Origin: Macropodus opercularis
Lineage: Eukaryota > Chordata > Actinopteri > Anabantiformes > Osphronemidae
Length of the DNA: 64,000 bases
NCBI GenBank assembly: GCA_030770545.1
Contig: CM061094.1
Location: forward strand, 1,101,501 to 1,165,500
Direction: 5' to 3'
Shown here: one piece after another, positions 1 to 11,700 of the stretch
How the letters are laid out: each line of letters starts with the position of its first letter
How positions within the stretch are numbered: position 1 is the stretch's first letter
Translations under genes and position numbers: made by a program
Notes under the pieces: model-generated
What the model was told of the DNA's origin: nothing
Databases searched by the model: none
What the model saw: the letters and a program-made list of their open reading frames with translations, nothing else

Positions 1-934
1 AACACGGCCATGACACACATTCAGTCCTAGAACGAGGGGGCGTTTAACATGGATGTTTCCACAGGGGAACATTCATGTTAAAGGATAAAACACATTAACC
101 CGTCACTGCTCTTACAGTGTTTTGTAGCAACGGTAGCTTGGTTCCTCATACTGATCCTCAGTGCAGAATGGAACGATGGGCCTTGGTGGTCCCCATTGTG
201 TCAGGACACATTTCTTTACTGGCGTATTTGTCCTGACTCACTGACTGGGTCATGGCTTATAGCAGGAATTTCCCTCTTTCTCCTGTGACACACACACTCA
301 AACACGCCAGCTGACTGGGGGAGGGGGGCGAACGGCCCACGTCCACCAGGCAGTCGGCAGGTCCTGAAAACCGTGCTGTCAACCTTATTCTGACTCCAGC
401 TGACGCTCTGTCACAAGTTGTCCTGAGTGACTCATGCGGTCCACACAGAGCTACCTTTCACCCAGACGCCGTGGTTCTGGAAGCCAGCACGAAGCCTGGA
501 AAGGCTCTGAAGACGTTTGACCACGATCCTCAGAATCAGGGCCAATATGCTCTGGTCATAATAAACACAATCGAAGTCAGCTTCAGCATTTAGTTTTTCA
601 GAAATGCTGAACTTGGTGAATTAATCAAGGTTGTAGAAATGCAGACCTTTACATTAAACTCACTTCATAACGTCGATTCCATATCAGCGTATGTGAAACG
701 TGCCACACAGTCAGGACTGAGAGACGAGAGACGACACCTTCTAATGCTAATTAACATTCTGTGGTCATATCCAGTGACATGAACACAATGGATCCAATCT
801 GCTCTGCTCACTCATAGGTCCTGTTGTTCTCCATGTGTTGTTGAGCCCCGCCGTATTCCCAGCGGGTCAGTTTCACTAGGTTCCGTTCCCAGGGGTCGGC
901 CTGGTGCCGCACAGAGCAAAGTGATGCAGCTGAG

Positions 935-1040
935 TGGTTGTGTGCCTGCACGTGTCCCTGTGACGGACGGGCGGCCTGTCAGGGAACCTGCCTGGGACAG
1001 TCTCCAGCAGACCCTCGAGCCTTGCGAGGACTAGACAAGG
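935..1040 (+). repeat. SINE-like fragment (3' body)
   Basis: The segment has the wording of a widespread fish repeat: a 'gtgtccctgtgacggac' block, then 'ggcggcctgtcagg', then 'gggacagtctccagca'. This matches the common 'cctgtgatggac...gacctgtcc...gggacaggctccagc' body that follows a tRNA-like head in many fish repeats. Related pieces occur at 30975-31060 and 58425-58600. The family assignment is from memory and should be confirmed by a repeat library search. Confidence 0.45.
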
Positions 1041-2381
1041 AGTGAGGAGGCGTCATCATTTGGTCTGACCTATGGCTCTGTACCCTCTTAGTGGTCATCC
1101 TCGACATCGTTTCTGGCTTTCCACTACTGAGCCAATCGCATTTCAGTAAAGAGAAACTGGGACTGCAGGATAAAGTTGGGAGTTTAAGCTCTTTAAGCCT
1201 CAGGCAGTTTGGCGCACGGGTTCCAGCCCCTCGGCTTCCAGGCTGCCAACCTTCCATCGCTTCTCAACGCCTGCACGGGCCTCCTGCTTCGCCTTTGAAA
1301 GCGGCAGTAGTAGCCCTGCGGCATGTGGGGATGATTGTTTATTGTTGTTATTATTGTTGTTATTGTCATTGTAGCGCTCAGCTTCGGGCTGGATCCTGGC
1401 TTTGCTGTTTACTGTGTTGCTAATGTCCCAGACCTACTGTGAAATGTCGAGCTCATTCTCTGGCTTCAGTCTGCACCTGTATTTATACCCTTGAGTTCAC
1501 GGTGCAGCAAACAGACAACAAGCTGTGAATCACTGCTCCCCCTGAGTCACACAGTCAACACAGTCAGTCACAGCCGAAGCCAGTCAACACGCGTACGAGC
1601 GGTCGAAGCTCCAGCGTCACCAGCGTGGAGACGTCTGCCTCCGCTGTAAACCAGAGCCCAGTCACTGATGCAGTGCAGTGTGTTGTGAACGGAGGAATGA
1701 GGGCTGTGATGCGTCTGGGTCAGCAGGTTGAAGCGTAGCCTGTGTAAGTGCAGGTTAGTAAAGCACTTAAACACAGGCTGAGCTGAGGCCTTAACTAGCG
1801 CAGCCAGAGAAGTATTCTGATGGCAGAGCCACTGCAGAGGCTGAATGGGATGCGGCTGCTGTGTTACCAGTGTTGGTGGGCACGTGTCACTCTGCAGCCA
1901 TTTCAGTTTTGCTTGCCTTGTTGTAATGACTTGTAGCCAACGTCCAGCTGAAACAGGCTGTAGATCAAGACTCCTTACACAGCAGGTGACTGAATTTACG
2001 CATTTACCCAACAGCCAAACTGCTGACTGCTCTTATTTAGCAAACACTGAAGGTCCTGATATTGAACTAACCTGGGAGATTCTGGAACTAACGTCTACCT
2101 TTGTTTTGGGGGTTTCGAACTAGCGTCACAGGTGATACTGCTTACCTGAGTCAACATGGAGGAGGAGGCCCAGAGCTGTAGTAGGGCTGCACGTTGCTCT
2201 AAGTCACCAAACCATCAGCTTGAGCATCTGAGGTTTGGTCAAATACGCTGAGCGAGTGAACAGGTGAACGTGATTCAACGAACCCGAAAACAGAAACTCT
2301 GTGACTGAGCAGGACGATCCCTAGGATTTAATACCAACTCCCTGTCACGAGGACACTTTGCAAACAACAACGTACAGCAGA

Positions 2382-2407
2382 GTGTGTGTGTGTGTGTGTG
2401 TGTGTGT
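2382..2407. repeat. (GT)n microsatellite
   Basis: An uninterrupted GT dinucleotide run of about 13 units, followed by an imperfect continuation (tctgtgtgtct). Confidence 0.9.
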
Positions 2408-4119
2408 CTGTGTGTCTGACAAACCTCCAGAATTGTCTGTCAACAACAGGTTAAGCAACACTCAGGCCACACCTACACAGGCCTTGCTGTGCTGGAGGCT
2501 ACACAAGCGGTGCTGTTGTTGCTACTGTGAGTCATAGCCTGGGAGCACGAATTCTTCAGCTGAGATCATTGCTCGCTAAAGCAGCCGCATTAACTAGCAT
2601 TCAGAGGGAGCATGAAGCCGGAGCTGTTCAGAAAACACACATTTATTGTTGCTTTTGCACCAAAATATGTTTCAAAAATCAGTTAATTACAACATGCATA
2701 TTTAGAAATTTGACATCCGGCATTTCGAGGGCGTTTGCTTACAGCTGAAGGCTTCCAGGAGGCTCATCACAACCACAGGCAACATAAGTGGAAGCATTTA
2801 GAGGAAACATCTCCACAAGGACCAGTTGCTCCCTGGGTTTCATACAGGAGGGTTGTGACGATCTAGTTAAGTGCAAGACATCTAAGGTTGGTTCTTTATC
2901 AGAATAAATCCCATTGTTTACATTCATACAGATATGGAGCCTTTGTCGTGCTGGAGGGGTCTGGAAGCGTGTTAATGGCCCCTCCGTGCTTCACTGGGCC
3001 CAGGGTCTTTCTGCTGTTGTACAAATCAGCCATGCACTCACAAGTATTTCTCAAGCATATCCTGACATGCCAAGACAGGAAAAGAGGGAGGGGGTAAGGG
3101 AAGGGGAGAGGTAGGAAGTAAATGCAGTGTGGGAGGGAAAGAAACAAAGAGGCCGTGAAGACAAACGTGGTTGCGCTGCTTTACGTCTTAGTTTGTGTGG
3201 TTTGTGTGTTGTGACACAGCTGGAATGTGAAGCAGAAGATGTTGGTGTTTGTATGTGGGGGCTGTACTGTCAGTGTGTATGTGAGGGGGAGCAGCTGGAG
3301 GCAGGCTATGACTTGCCTCAGCAGTAGGAGGGTGATGCACAGAAGAGCACACACCTGTCTAATACACAGTGTGTAGAGATGTCCTGGATGGTCTCAAAAA
3401 CAAAAGACCGAAATTAAATCGTGCGTCATTCAAATGTGCCCGAGACAAGACGAAACATGGAATTTGCATGTGAAGCGAAAGGGAAGCAGACACACGAAGA
3501 AGAAGTCAGGGGTGACTTCACAAGTTATTATGGGAGGCGCTATATTAGTCAGGTCAACCCAGACACAGCATCACTACGAGAGTCCGCTAGTGCACACGGT
3601 GAGCTGGGTGTGTGTGTCACCACACATCATCTTTGCTCCACATCACATGTTGAAGAGAATCCTGTCCCTGCAGGGTCCAGTAGGTTCAGTGTGAATGTAT
3701 TTACTGTACTCATACGTGACTGCACGTCACAGACGTGGTGGCTGATATTCACTGAGCTTTGAATGACGCCTCTCGCTAGACCAACGCAAACCTGGTATTT
3801 CAGGTGAAGAGAGGCAACGTTCACAGGTGAACTGATGGAAATGAACATGGCAGCCAACTAGAGAATGAAGGCAGCCCTGCCACAAACCCAGACTTTTAGC
3901 CTTTTCCCTTATTAGAACTGAAGGGTGTTCACCCAGTTCATCCTGACTCACGTCTTCATCTCCGTGAGTCCGGTTACTGGCAGTTACTCTGCACTAACCC
4001 TGAAAAGTCTTGACTCACCAGGATTGTAGAGGATGAATGAAATAAAGTGAATGCGGCAGAAGTGGCAGCTCGGCAGAATAAATGGAGACGCACAGGGGAG
4101 CAGCATGAGGAGGCGTTTC

Positions 4120-4121
<2 letters not shown>

Positions 4122-4157
<36 letters not shown>
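4122..4157. repeat. (CA)n microsatellite
   Basis: An uninterrupted CA run of about 18 units. Confidence 0.95.
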
Positions 4158-5689
4158 AGACCATGTGGCCAGTATTTGTCCCCAGGGGTCAAGTAGGCGG
4201 CAGGAGACGAGGGACACGGAGCCGCACGCAGACAGATGAGCCACCTGACTGTCGGGAGCTCGCTCCACCAGCTGTTCACATTACGCTCCCCTCAGCGAAC
4301 ATGTCCCTGTTTCTCTCCTCCTTCAGGCAGACGCATGATTATGAGACGTGATGATGAGTTTTATCCATGTATTAAGTTAAACGGGTTTTATTGTTGGCAT
4401 CATACCGTGGACCATCTAGGTGGTTTTAACTACTAGGCTCTGAATGGAAAACAACTGTAGCTCCAACTCAGGTGTTGTGTAGTAGATATGTGGGTGTGCG
4501 TTGCTGTACGCTCCCTGGAAACACCAAGCACATGATGATTAGAGGTTGACACACAGCAAAGCAAACTGTGTAAATGCCCCAGAAAGCAGAGCTGCAGCAC
4601 CATCCATTAGCATCCACCTGAGGGATTTCCTGACTGAAGCAGAACAGAAAAGAATGCAAATGACCACCTCCAGGCACCGATACTGGCCAGAAATGAGCCA
4701 GAATGTGGGCTGCTGCCTCGTTCACAACCCCAGAATGTGAATTCATTTTCAGCAACAGAGGAAATAAACCAGACGAAATGTAACACTGAGCATAAACAGG
4801 TTACAGTCCCATAAAGTGCCTCTTGTGGTCTTTTATGGATGATGTAAATTGGTAACTTGTCATTTAAATAACAAAATGTAAGTGTTTGCATAAATATTCA
4901 TCCCTCACCCTTTGACTGACCTAATCTAACAGAGGATATAAAGAGCCTAACAAAGCGCGTTGGCCATCAGACAGGACACACAAACACTGCACATCACCAC
5001 ATACAAACCACCAGCATCATCTTTTCGCAGCCGCCCCTGGAGTCACGTTAGGTAGCGGGTAGAATTTAGGACAGTCCTGGACTCCAGCCTTAAACTGCCC
5101 TGATGTCGGCTGCCTGTTATCCTCCATCGACTCGATGATGAGGTTCTGGCCTTGCTTGGTGGCAGCTGGTCGGCCTGGCCGCGGTTGCTCTGGTAACATC
5201 CTGTTGTGGGGCCTGTTGCTGTTGGGGTTCGTCTTTGTCTGGATAATGTGATTAGCTCTCACTGAGTTCTTCCTTCTCAGCAATTCCAGACCAACTTCAT
5301 AGGCTCATGTACAAGTGTCTCTCTGATGACTTTCTCACACTGATTAGCAGACAGAAACGTTTAATGGCTCAAAGTTTAGCTGCTATTACCATTGAGCCTG
5401 ATTCTATCCAGGCAGCACATAAAGGCATTTTTGCTCTGCGCAGACTTTATTCAGTCTTTTTACTCATCTGTGACACGACTGTGTCTGTAGGTTACTTGTT
5501 TGTCACACAGCAGCTCAGATGACCTGTCGCTAATGATCATTCAAGTTGGTGCAGAGACATGTGCAACACAACACAGTTCTAAGAGGTTAAGAGTTACCAC
5601 CTTGCAGCAATGTGAGCAGGTCTGGATCTAACTCCGTCACACATTTTTGTCCAAAATCCTGTTAAATAATATAATAATAATAGTAGTTC

Positions 5690-7400
5690 ATTAATTCAAT
5701 TCAACTTTATTTCTGTGGCGCCAATTCACAACATCAGTTATCTCAAGGCACTTTACAAGTGAGGTTTAAGACCTGACACAACTAAACCCAACAGATCCAC
5801 ATAGAGCAGCTTTTAACTGGAGCCAATCAATAAATTGTACATTTTAATAGCAGCAGTGGAAAAACTCTATAGAGGAAGAAACCTAACCAAAGTTAGTCAC
5901 ATGTGGACATGGAGGCATGTTAGTGGATGGAATAGATAGAAAACCAGAGGAGCTCAGTGAATGAAGGAGGTTCCAGCATCTAAGCCTGTAGCAGCTGAAC
6001 TAAGAGATGGATCAGAGAAACCAGAACCATCTGGAACCATCAGCTTTGTCAGAAAGGAAGGTTTCAGCCTAGTTTTAAAGCAGAGAGGGCGTCTGCTGCT
6101 AGAACCTGAACTGGAAGCTGGTTCCACATAGAGGAGCTTGGAGCTAAAGGCTCTGCCTCCCGTTCTACAGGTAGAAACTCTAGGAACCACCAGTAGACCA
6201 GCTCTGAGAAGCAAGGTTCTGTTGGAGCAGAAGGAGCCATGAGGTCTAAGACCAGATGGAGCTTTATTATGAAGAGCAGGACAGAGAAGCTAATGTAGGA
6301 GAAATGTGACGTCTCAGGGAGACACAGTCGTCCAGCCTGGAGGAACTAATGCAGGGATTCATGTTTCAGCATCACTCTGTGAGAGGATGCTCCTCATTTT
6401 AGCAACATTCCTCAGGTGGAAGTAGGAGGTTTAGAGATTCTATAATGTAGGATGTAAAGGAGAGAACTGGGTCAAAGATGACACCAAGGTTCCTACAGTA
6501 GAACTTGAAGCTAACGTTATGTCGTCCAGAGAAACAACCTGATTCAATAATGAGTCTCTGTGGTTTTAGCATCAATTATAATAAATAACCTCAGTTTTAT
6601 CTGAATTCAGTTGTAGAAAGTTATGGGACATCCAGGATTTAATGTCTGTTAAACATGTTTGAAGTTTGACTAATTGGTTCGTTGCCTCTGGTTTCATGGA
6701 CAAAATGGTCAGATAACAGAGGGTTTTGGAGGAGAACTGTTAAATGATCCATCTCAACCCATAAGTCAGGACCAGATCCAGAGGCTGATGAAGAGGATAG
6801 TGAGTGGGTTCATTCACACACTGACTAAAACCAACAGAGTCCAGTAGTGAGTTAAACGCAGTGTTGAGATGGTTACTGTCAACATCTACATGAATGTTGA
6901 AGTCGCCCACTACAGTAACTTTATCTGTGGAAGAACTAAGTCACATAGAAACTGTGAACATTCAGTGCAGAACTGTGAACATGGACCAGCAGGACGGTAG
7001 ACGATGAGAACACAACTGGTTTCTGGGTTTTCCAGGCTCAGAGTGAGGCTCTAATGAATTCTAGCTGTTCAGGTCTAGGAGTCGTTAATAGATCTGAGCT
7101 ATAGATGCTGCTACTCCTCCACCTCTACCTGAGCTTCTAGGAACATGATGGTTGATGTGACTGGTTGGAGTCGACTCATTCAGACGAACGTATTCATCCT
7201 GCTGCAGCCAGGTCTCAGTGAGACTGAATGAATCTATGTGAAGTCATTTTTTAACAGGGATTTAGAAGCTAAACGTTCCAAAACACAGACAACGTGAGAA
7301 CCGTCTGATATCAGCGAAGGACCTGAAGTCAGTGACTCGCTGTGAGTCATGCTTTGAGCGCTTCCTGTTTCTCTGGACACTGCGCTGAAGTCGGGGATTT
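5690..7400 (-). mobile_element. Decayed interspersed repeat with LINE-type C-terminal coding remnant
   Basis: The left end (5690-5760) reads like a very common fish repeat terminus: 'caactttattt', then 'gcgccaattcacaac', then 'tctcaaggcactttac'. Further in, phrases such as 'gacaccaaggttcctacag' recur in fish genomes. On the minus strand around 5954-6214 an open frame contains LVVPRVSTCRTGGRAFSSK followed by CFKTRLKPSF. This resembles the 'VPR...G.RAFS..AP..WN.LP...LFK..LKTHLF' tail found after the reverse transcriptase of several non-LTR retrotransposons. There is no intact reverse transcriptase, so this is a dead copy. A second diverged copy of the same family lies near 34060-34510. Exact boundaries and family name are uncertain. 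Confidence 0.55.
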
Positions 7401-7762
7401 CTGTGTGTGGCATGGTTTGCTACTGTCCTCGTAACATGGACATGTAGGCCTCACAGAGGAGACATTCACCAGCAGCTCTGCTAGGAAACACGCTAGTCAT
7501 GTGAGATTCATTTAAAGTTTGCCTTCATTGTCCAATGCCTGTAGTCTGATTTAGGCCAGGTTTGTAGCTTTTTGCTTCCCTGTAAACCATGTGACTGTGT
7601 GTTTTTATGACGGTGTTTGTGTTAATGCCAACTGACACGACTCATCATTTGCTGGGGTCCTACAGTTACACAACCATAGAGTGAGTACGTTCAAGCTGAG
7701 TGTCTCTCTGGTTCATTTCCAACCCACAACGATCCATGATCAGGCTTTTAGTTGTGACACTG

Positions 7763-7821
<59 letters not shown>

Positions 7822-8012
7822 CATTAAGTTTCTGGTGCTTGGTCCAGATTCGAGGCCAAACTTGACTTGACTGTAAAATAAACTCTTTTGTCCTCCTGTG
7901 TTTTCTTCAGCCCACTCTGTGACACAGACTTGATTTGTTTGTTGAAGCTATATTTAGCAGGCGATGAATACGTTACAGTGTAGTGATATTTCTGTTTTTC
8001 CCTCTGCTACAG
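7401..8012 (+). other. Intronic sequence before bcar1 exon 2, with acceptor
   Basis: No coding content is seen. It holds a long GT microsatellite (7765-7817) and ends in a pyrimidine-rich tract with the AG acceptor at 8011-8012 that opens the bcar1 SH3 exon. Confidence 0.6.
7765..7817. repeat. (GT)n microsatellite
   Basis: A pure GT run of about 26 units, about 200 bp upstream of the bcar1 SH3 exon. Confidence 0.95.
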
Positions 8013-8720
8013 AACGTGTTGGCCAAAGCGTTGTTTGACAATGTGGCAGAGTCTCCAGATGAGCTGTCCTTCCGCAAAGGTGACATCATGACAGTGCTGG
8101 AGCGAGACACCCAGGGACTGGATGGCTGGTGGCTCTGCTCCCTTCACGGTCGCCAAGGCATCGTCCCTGGCAACCGGCTGAAGATCCTGGTCGGTATGTA
8201 CGACAACAAGCAACAGGCCACGCCCTCCAGCCCAGATCCAGCTGCTTCCTGTCCTGCATCGCTGGCACAGCGACCCCTCCCGTCTCAGAGCATTTTCACC
8301 AAACCAACAACTGCTATGCCATCCACCATCGCTACTTCCTCATCTGGATTTGCCAACAAACCCCTCTCCTCAGCTCAGTATACGTCCATGCACCAAGCCT
8401 ACTCCATCCCCTGCCCTGCCCAGCCCAGCCCTGATTCTGTATATATGATGCCCCCTTCCCATGGACCCAGACCAAGTCCCCAGAGTATGTACCAAGTCCC
8501 TGCAGGCCCAAGTGGGCCTCCCTCACAGTCCCAGCCAGCTCCCCCCAGTAAGGCTCTGCCCCAGAGACAGCACCAGCTGCCCGCCCAGGACATCTACCAG
8601 GTGCCCCCCTCTATGGGTCCAGGACAAGTCCAGGGCCAGTCCCCAGCCGTGGGCATAGGGCAGGATGTGTACCAGGTGCCCCCGTCCCTGGATAAGAGAG
8701 GCAACAAACCACTAGGCAAG
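8013..8720 (+). CDS. bcar1: bcar1 exon encoding SH3 domain and start of substrate domain
   Basis: The acceptor AG is at 8011-8012 and the donor GTAAGA follows 8720; the exon is 236 codons in phase 0. Residues 1-65 of the exon form the SH3 domain. It contains the ALFDNVAESPDELSF and GWWLCSLHGRQGIVPGNRL blocks that carry the canonical ALYDY-like, WW and xPxNY-type surfaces; here the last motif is PGNRL, as in other Cas proteins. This SH3 binds proline-rich partners such as FAK and PTP-PEST. The rest is proline-rich, with YSIP, YMMP and three YQVP motifs starting the substrate domain. An in-frame ATG at 7983 lies inside the intron polypyrimidine tract and is not a plausible start. Confidence 0.97.
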
Positions 8721-11700
8721 GTAAGAAAGACAGAGAGCACGAAGCTGGAGTGGATAGAAAAATGAAACCGTATGAAGCAACAGAGAACAGGTTCATGCTC
8801 CCTTGGATGTTTTTGTACCATGCAACCACATACACACTTCCTGCTATTGTCACTACTGGTTAGTATGTGTCTCCTTGTTGTCGAACTAAAAACTCAAGGT
8901 TGTTCTTTGTGTTCTGGACTGTTACTGGAAGCTGGCCAGTCAGTGATCTGCCAGCTTTTTCTTAAGGTGTGGGAGTGATGGGGCAGCTGGTTCACCGAGC
9001 TCTGTTCCTAGCAGTTATAACAGATTTCAGACAGTGGGAAACCTGGTCAGCCTGGTCAACCAAGCTTGAAATGTGTGGAACCTGAGTTTGATGAGTTTAA
9101 TGAGTTTTACACGCTTGTTGTTTCTGTAACATTTAGTTGAGCAGTAATTCATCCGTATTGCTGAGATTAGATTTACAACCAGCCAAACCCAACTTCCTCT
9201 TGAAAGAGGAATAGATGTTGGGTTGGACGATGGCTTTTGTGATGAGTTTAAGGTAAAAGTCTGTTGACTTCATCAGTAATGAAAGCAAAAGGTAAAAGCG
9301 TAGAGAAAGTACTGTAATACTATAAACTAGAACCCGGTATTCTAGCAAACCATTTCTAACAAACCATGGAAAACTACAAAAAACAATCTCAGCAGCTGCA
9401 TGAGTTTTCAAATTCCACACCACAATGTTGGAACAGAAGAATCCAAGTCAGAGCAGCCTGGGTGACGCGTGGTGGTTAATAATTCAGCGAGTAAGCTCTG
9501 CTACACCTGCAGGTGACAGGCTGTGTGTGTTGTGTGTGTTCTCTGGAGGAGATGCAGCCATATGCAAGCATGGCTGTGATACGAGACGTTGGGCTCAGCT
9601 GCTTCCTGTGTGTATCTAACCGACAATAAGTTCATAGCAAGTAAACAGAAATGTGCGTCCTGCACTTGCTAAAGGTTATTGGTTGTGTAGTTGTATAATG
9701 TAGACTCATAACAATGCTAATAATAAACATAATAACATCCTTTTATTCTTATTGTCTGTTGGCCTCATTGGACCTGATGAACGATGAAGAGCTACTTTCT
9801 TCATCAGTGACGACCTGCTTTTTCTCTGACATCCTGATTGTGTTGGATTTATAGTATAGTAAGATCCATATTAGCTTTTTAAACATGAAACATGCTGTGA
9901 GAAAACTCAGCTCTACAGTGAAGTGGAGCTTTATAAATCCTCAAGTGAATCGATGATCGTGATTTTACTTTCTCTAGTGAAGCAGGTGAACAGAAAAGGA
10001 TCAGTTATACGTCATACAGTATGTTTAATTGTTTAGTGGATATCCTATGGTATGAGCGGTTTGCTGTGGACACTGGAACAACCAGGGACTCTGATAGTAA
10101 ATGTCACAGTAATAGTTGTGTAATTGGTGAAGGAGCTGAGCAGAGAAGCCTCTGGGACGACAGCGTGCAGCCGGTAGTTGGGCTGTAGATGTGGACGCCA
10201 TGCACGGACACATAGGTGATGGAGAACTCCTCCACCCAACACCACCACCAAGCCCTGGTCATGTCAAAGTCTAAATGCTACACTCGAATAGCTTCTGTCG
10301 TCGCCGTCTGATGTGAGCGTTGGCGGCGCATGTCATGGCGGAACAGAGGGGGTTGATGCACTGTAGCTCTTCAACTTGATGAAGATGCAGCCTGTCGTCA
10401 ACGTCACGTGACCTGAGTCATGATACCAGATTGTTGTGGCTGCTTTACTGCATCTAAGCCCCAGAGTTTGCTCAGATCTGATCTGAGACTGATCTGAGTT
10501 TAATTACGTTCACCAAGACTGTTAGGTGCCAAACGTGTGTGGGTGTCAAGAGGTCGAGCAGAAGTGTCATCTGACTCGACTCCCATCAAAGCTCCTGCGT
10601 TTGGTCGGTGGGACCTGGGTGTCAGCTGCCACGTGCTGTGGTGGCCTCTCACAACACAGGAACAGCTGAAGGCATCCAGTGTGTGTGTAGGACTGTGTCG
10701 GTCCGAGTCGGAGCCAATGTGTACGCTCCGGCTAATGGCATCGATCTCGCTGAGCTGTGGAGTCGGCTTCATTACCTTCAGTGGACTCATTTTCTGCTCT
10801 GCTAGTGTGTCAGCAGTACAGTCGTGCGTGTGTGTGTGTGTGTGTGTGTGCTGCTGTACTGTTTGGGTGCCACACACACTCACTGAGCCATGCTTGTCTG
10901 TGACACTTCCTTCATTCAGTGGCTTCCTTCCTCTGCAGTGTGTTCTCCAAGGTGAGTGCAGCCATTGGAGTCCGGTTCAGCGGGGTCAGAGCGCGTCGCT
11001 GCCCTTTCAGACGTACGTCCGTGCACTAATTCGTTAAGACCCTGCGCGGCTGCTTGACGCCTTGTTGGCTGCCACACGCCCCACGTAGCTGGATGCTCAG
11101 CGTTCACAGGCCGTGTCCAGCTCTCGCCCTCTTCGTCGGGGTTAAGCTACGCTAATGTCTTTGGGAACACGGCTCTGCTGGAGCGGATCCCAGCGGCGCG
11201 AGGGCTGGACTCACGCTGGACATGTCCAGTCACAGGGCCACATACACACAGGCAGCCAGTCTTACGCTCACGTCTACGGGCAGTTTGATCTCCAGATGCC
11301 CTGGCTGCGTGTCTCTGGACGGTGGGTTACCGCCGCTGCACCAGCGCCTCCTGTACTGTACGTTTCTATTCCTGATATAAGATCCCGATTCTGAGACAGG
11401 CTCCGGTCATTTCGTTTCTCCGATTTGCTGATTGCCGCCTGGTTCTCTCCGCTCAGCTGAAACAAAGCGGAGAGCCTGGCATAGAGGAGCATCTGCAGCG
11501 CCACCACTTCAGACGAACCACCAGCCTTTCTCCTGTAATTACACCTCTCTCTATTTTTGCCCAGTTTTCACATCTGTGCTGCCCAGGATTGTTTTTCAGT
11601 TATGTGCTGCAGCTGCATGTACAGAAAGTCTACTTTTATGTGGTTGCAGTGATAATTTGAAGCCTCAACTTTGACCTATATTTGTATTTATTACCAATTA

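Larger units (their letters stand above)
1..5689. other. Non-coding stretch upstream of bcar1 exon 2 (upstream region or intron 1)
   Basis: I see no exon that I can assign to a known protein here. The open frames are short and lack paired splice signals. The stretch contains GT/CA microsatellites and a SINE-like fragment, listed separately. A TATAAA-like motif near 4936 has no convincing downstream reading frame. The first coding exon of bcar1, expected to encode only a few residues before the SH3 exon, was searched for by eye as an ATG followed within a few codons by a GT donor. It was not found, so it is either left of the window or too short to recognise. Confidence 0.5.

Noticed and set aside
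4936..4942. TATAAAG box
   Set aside because: No reading frame or gene follows it; chance occurrence in AT-rich DNA is likely.
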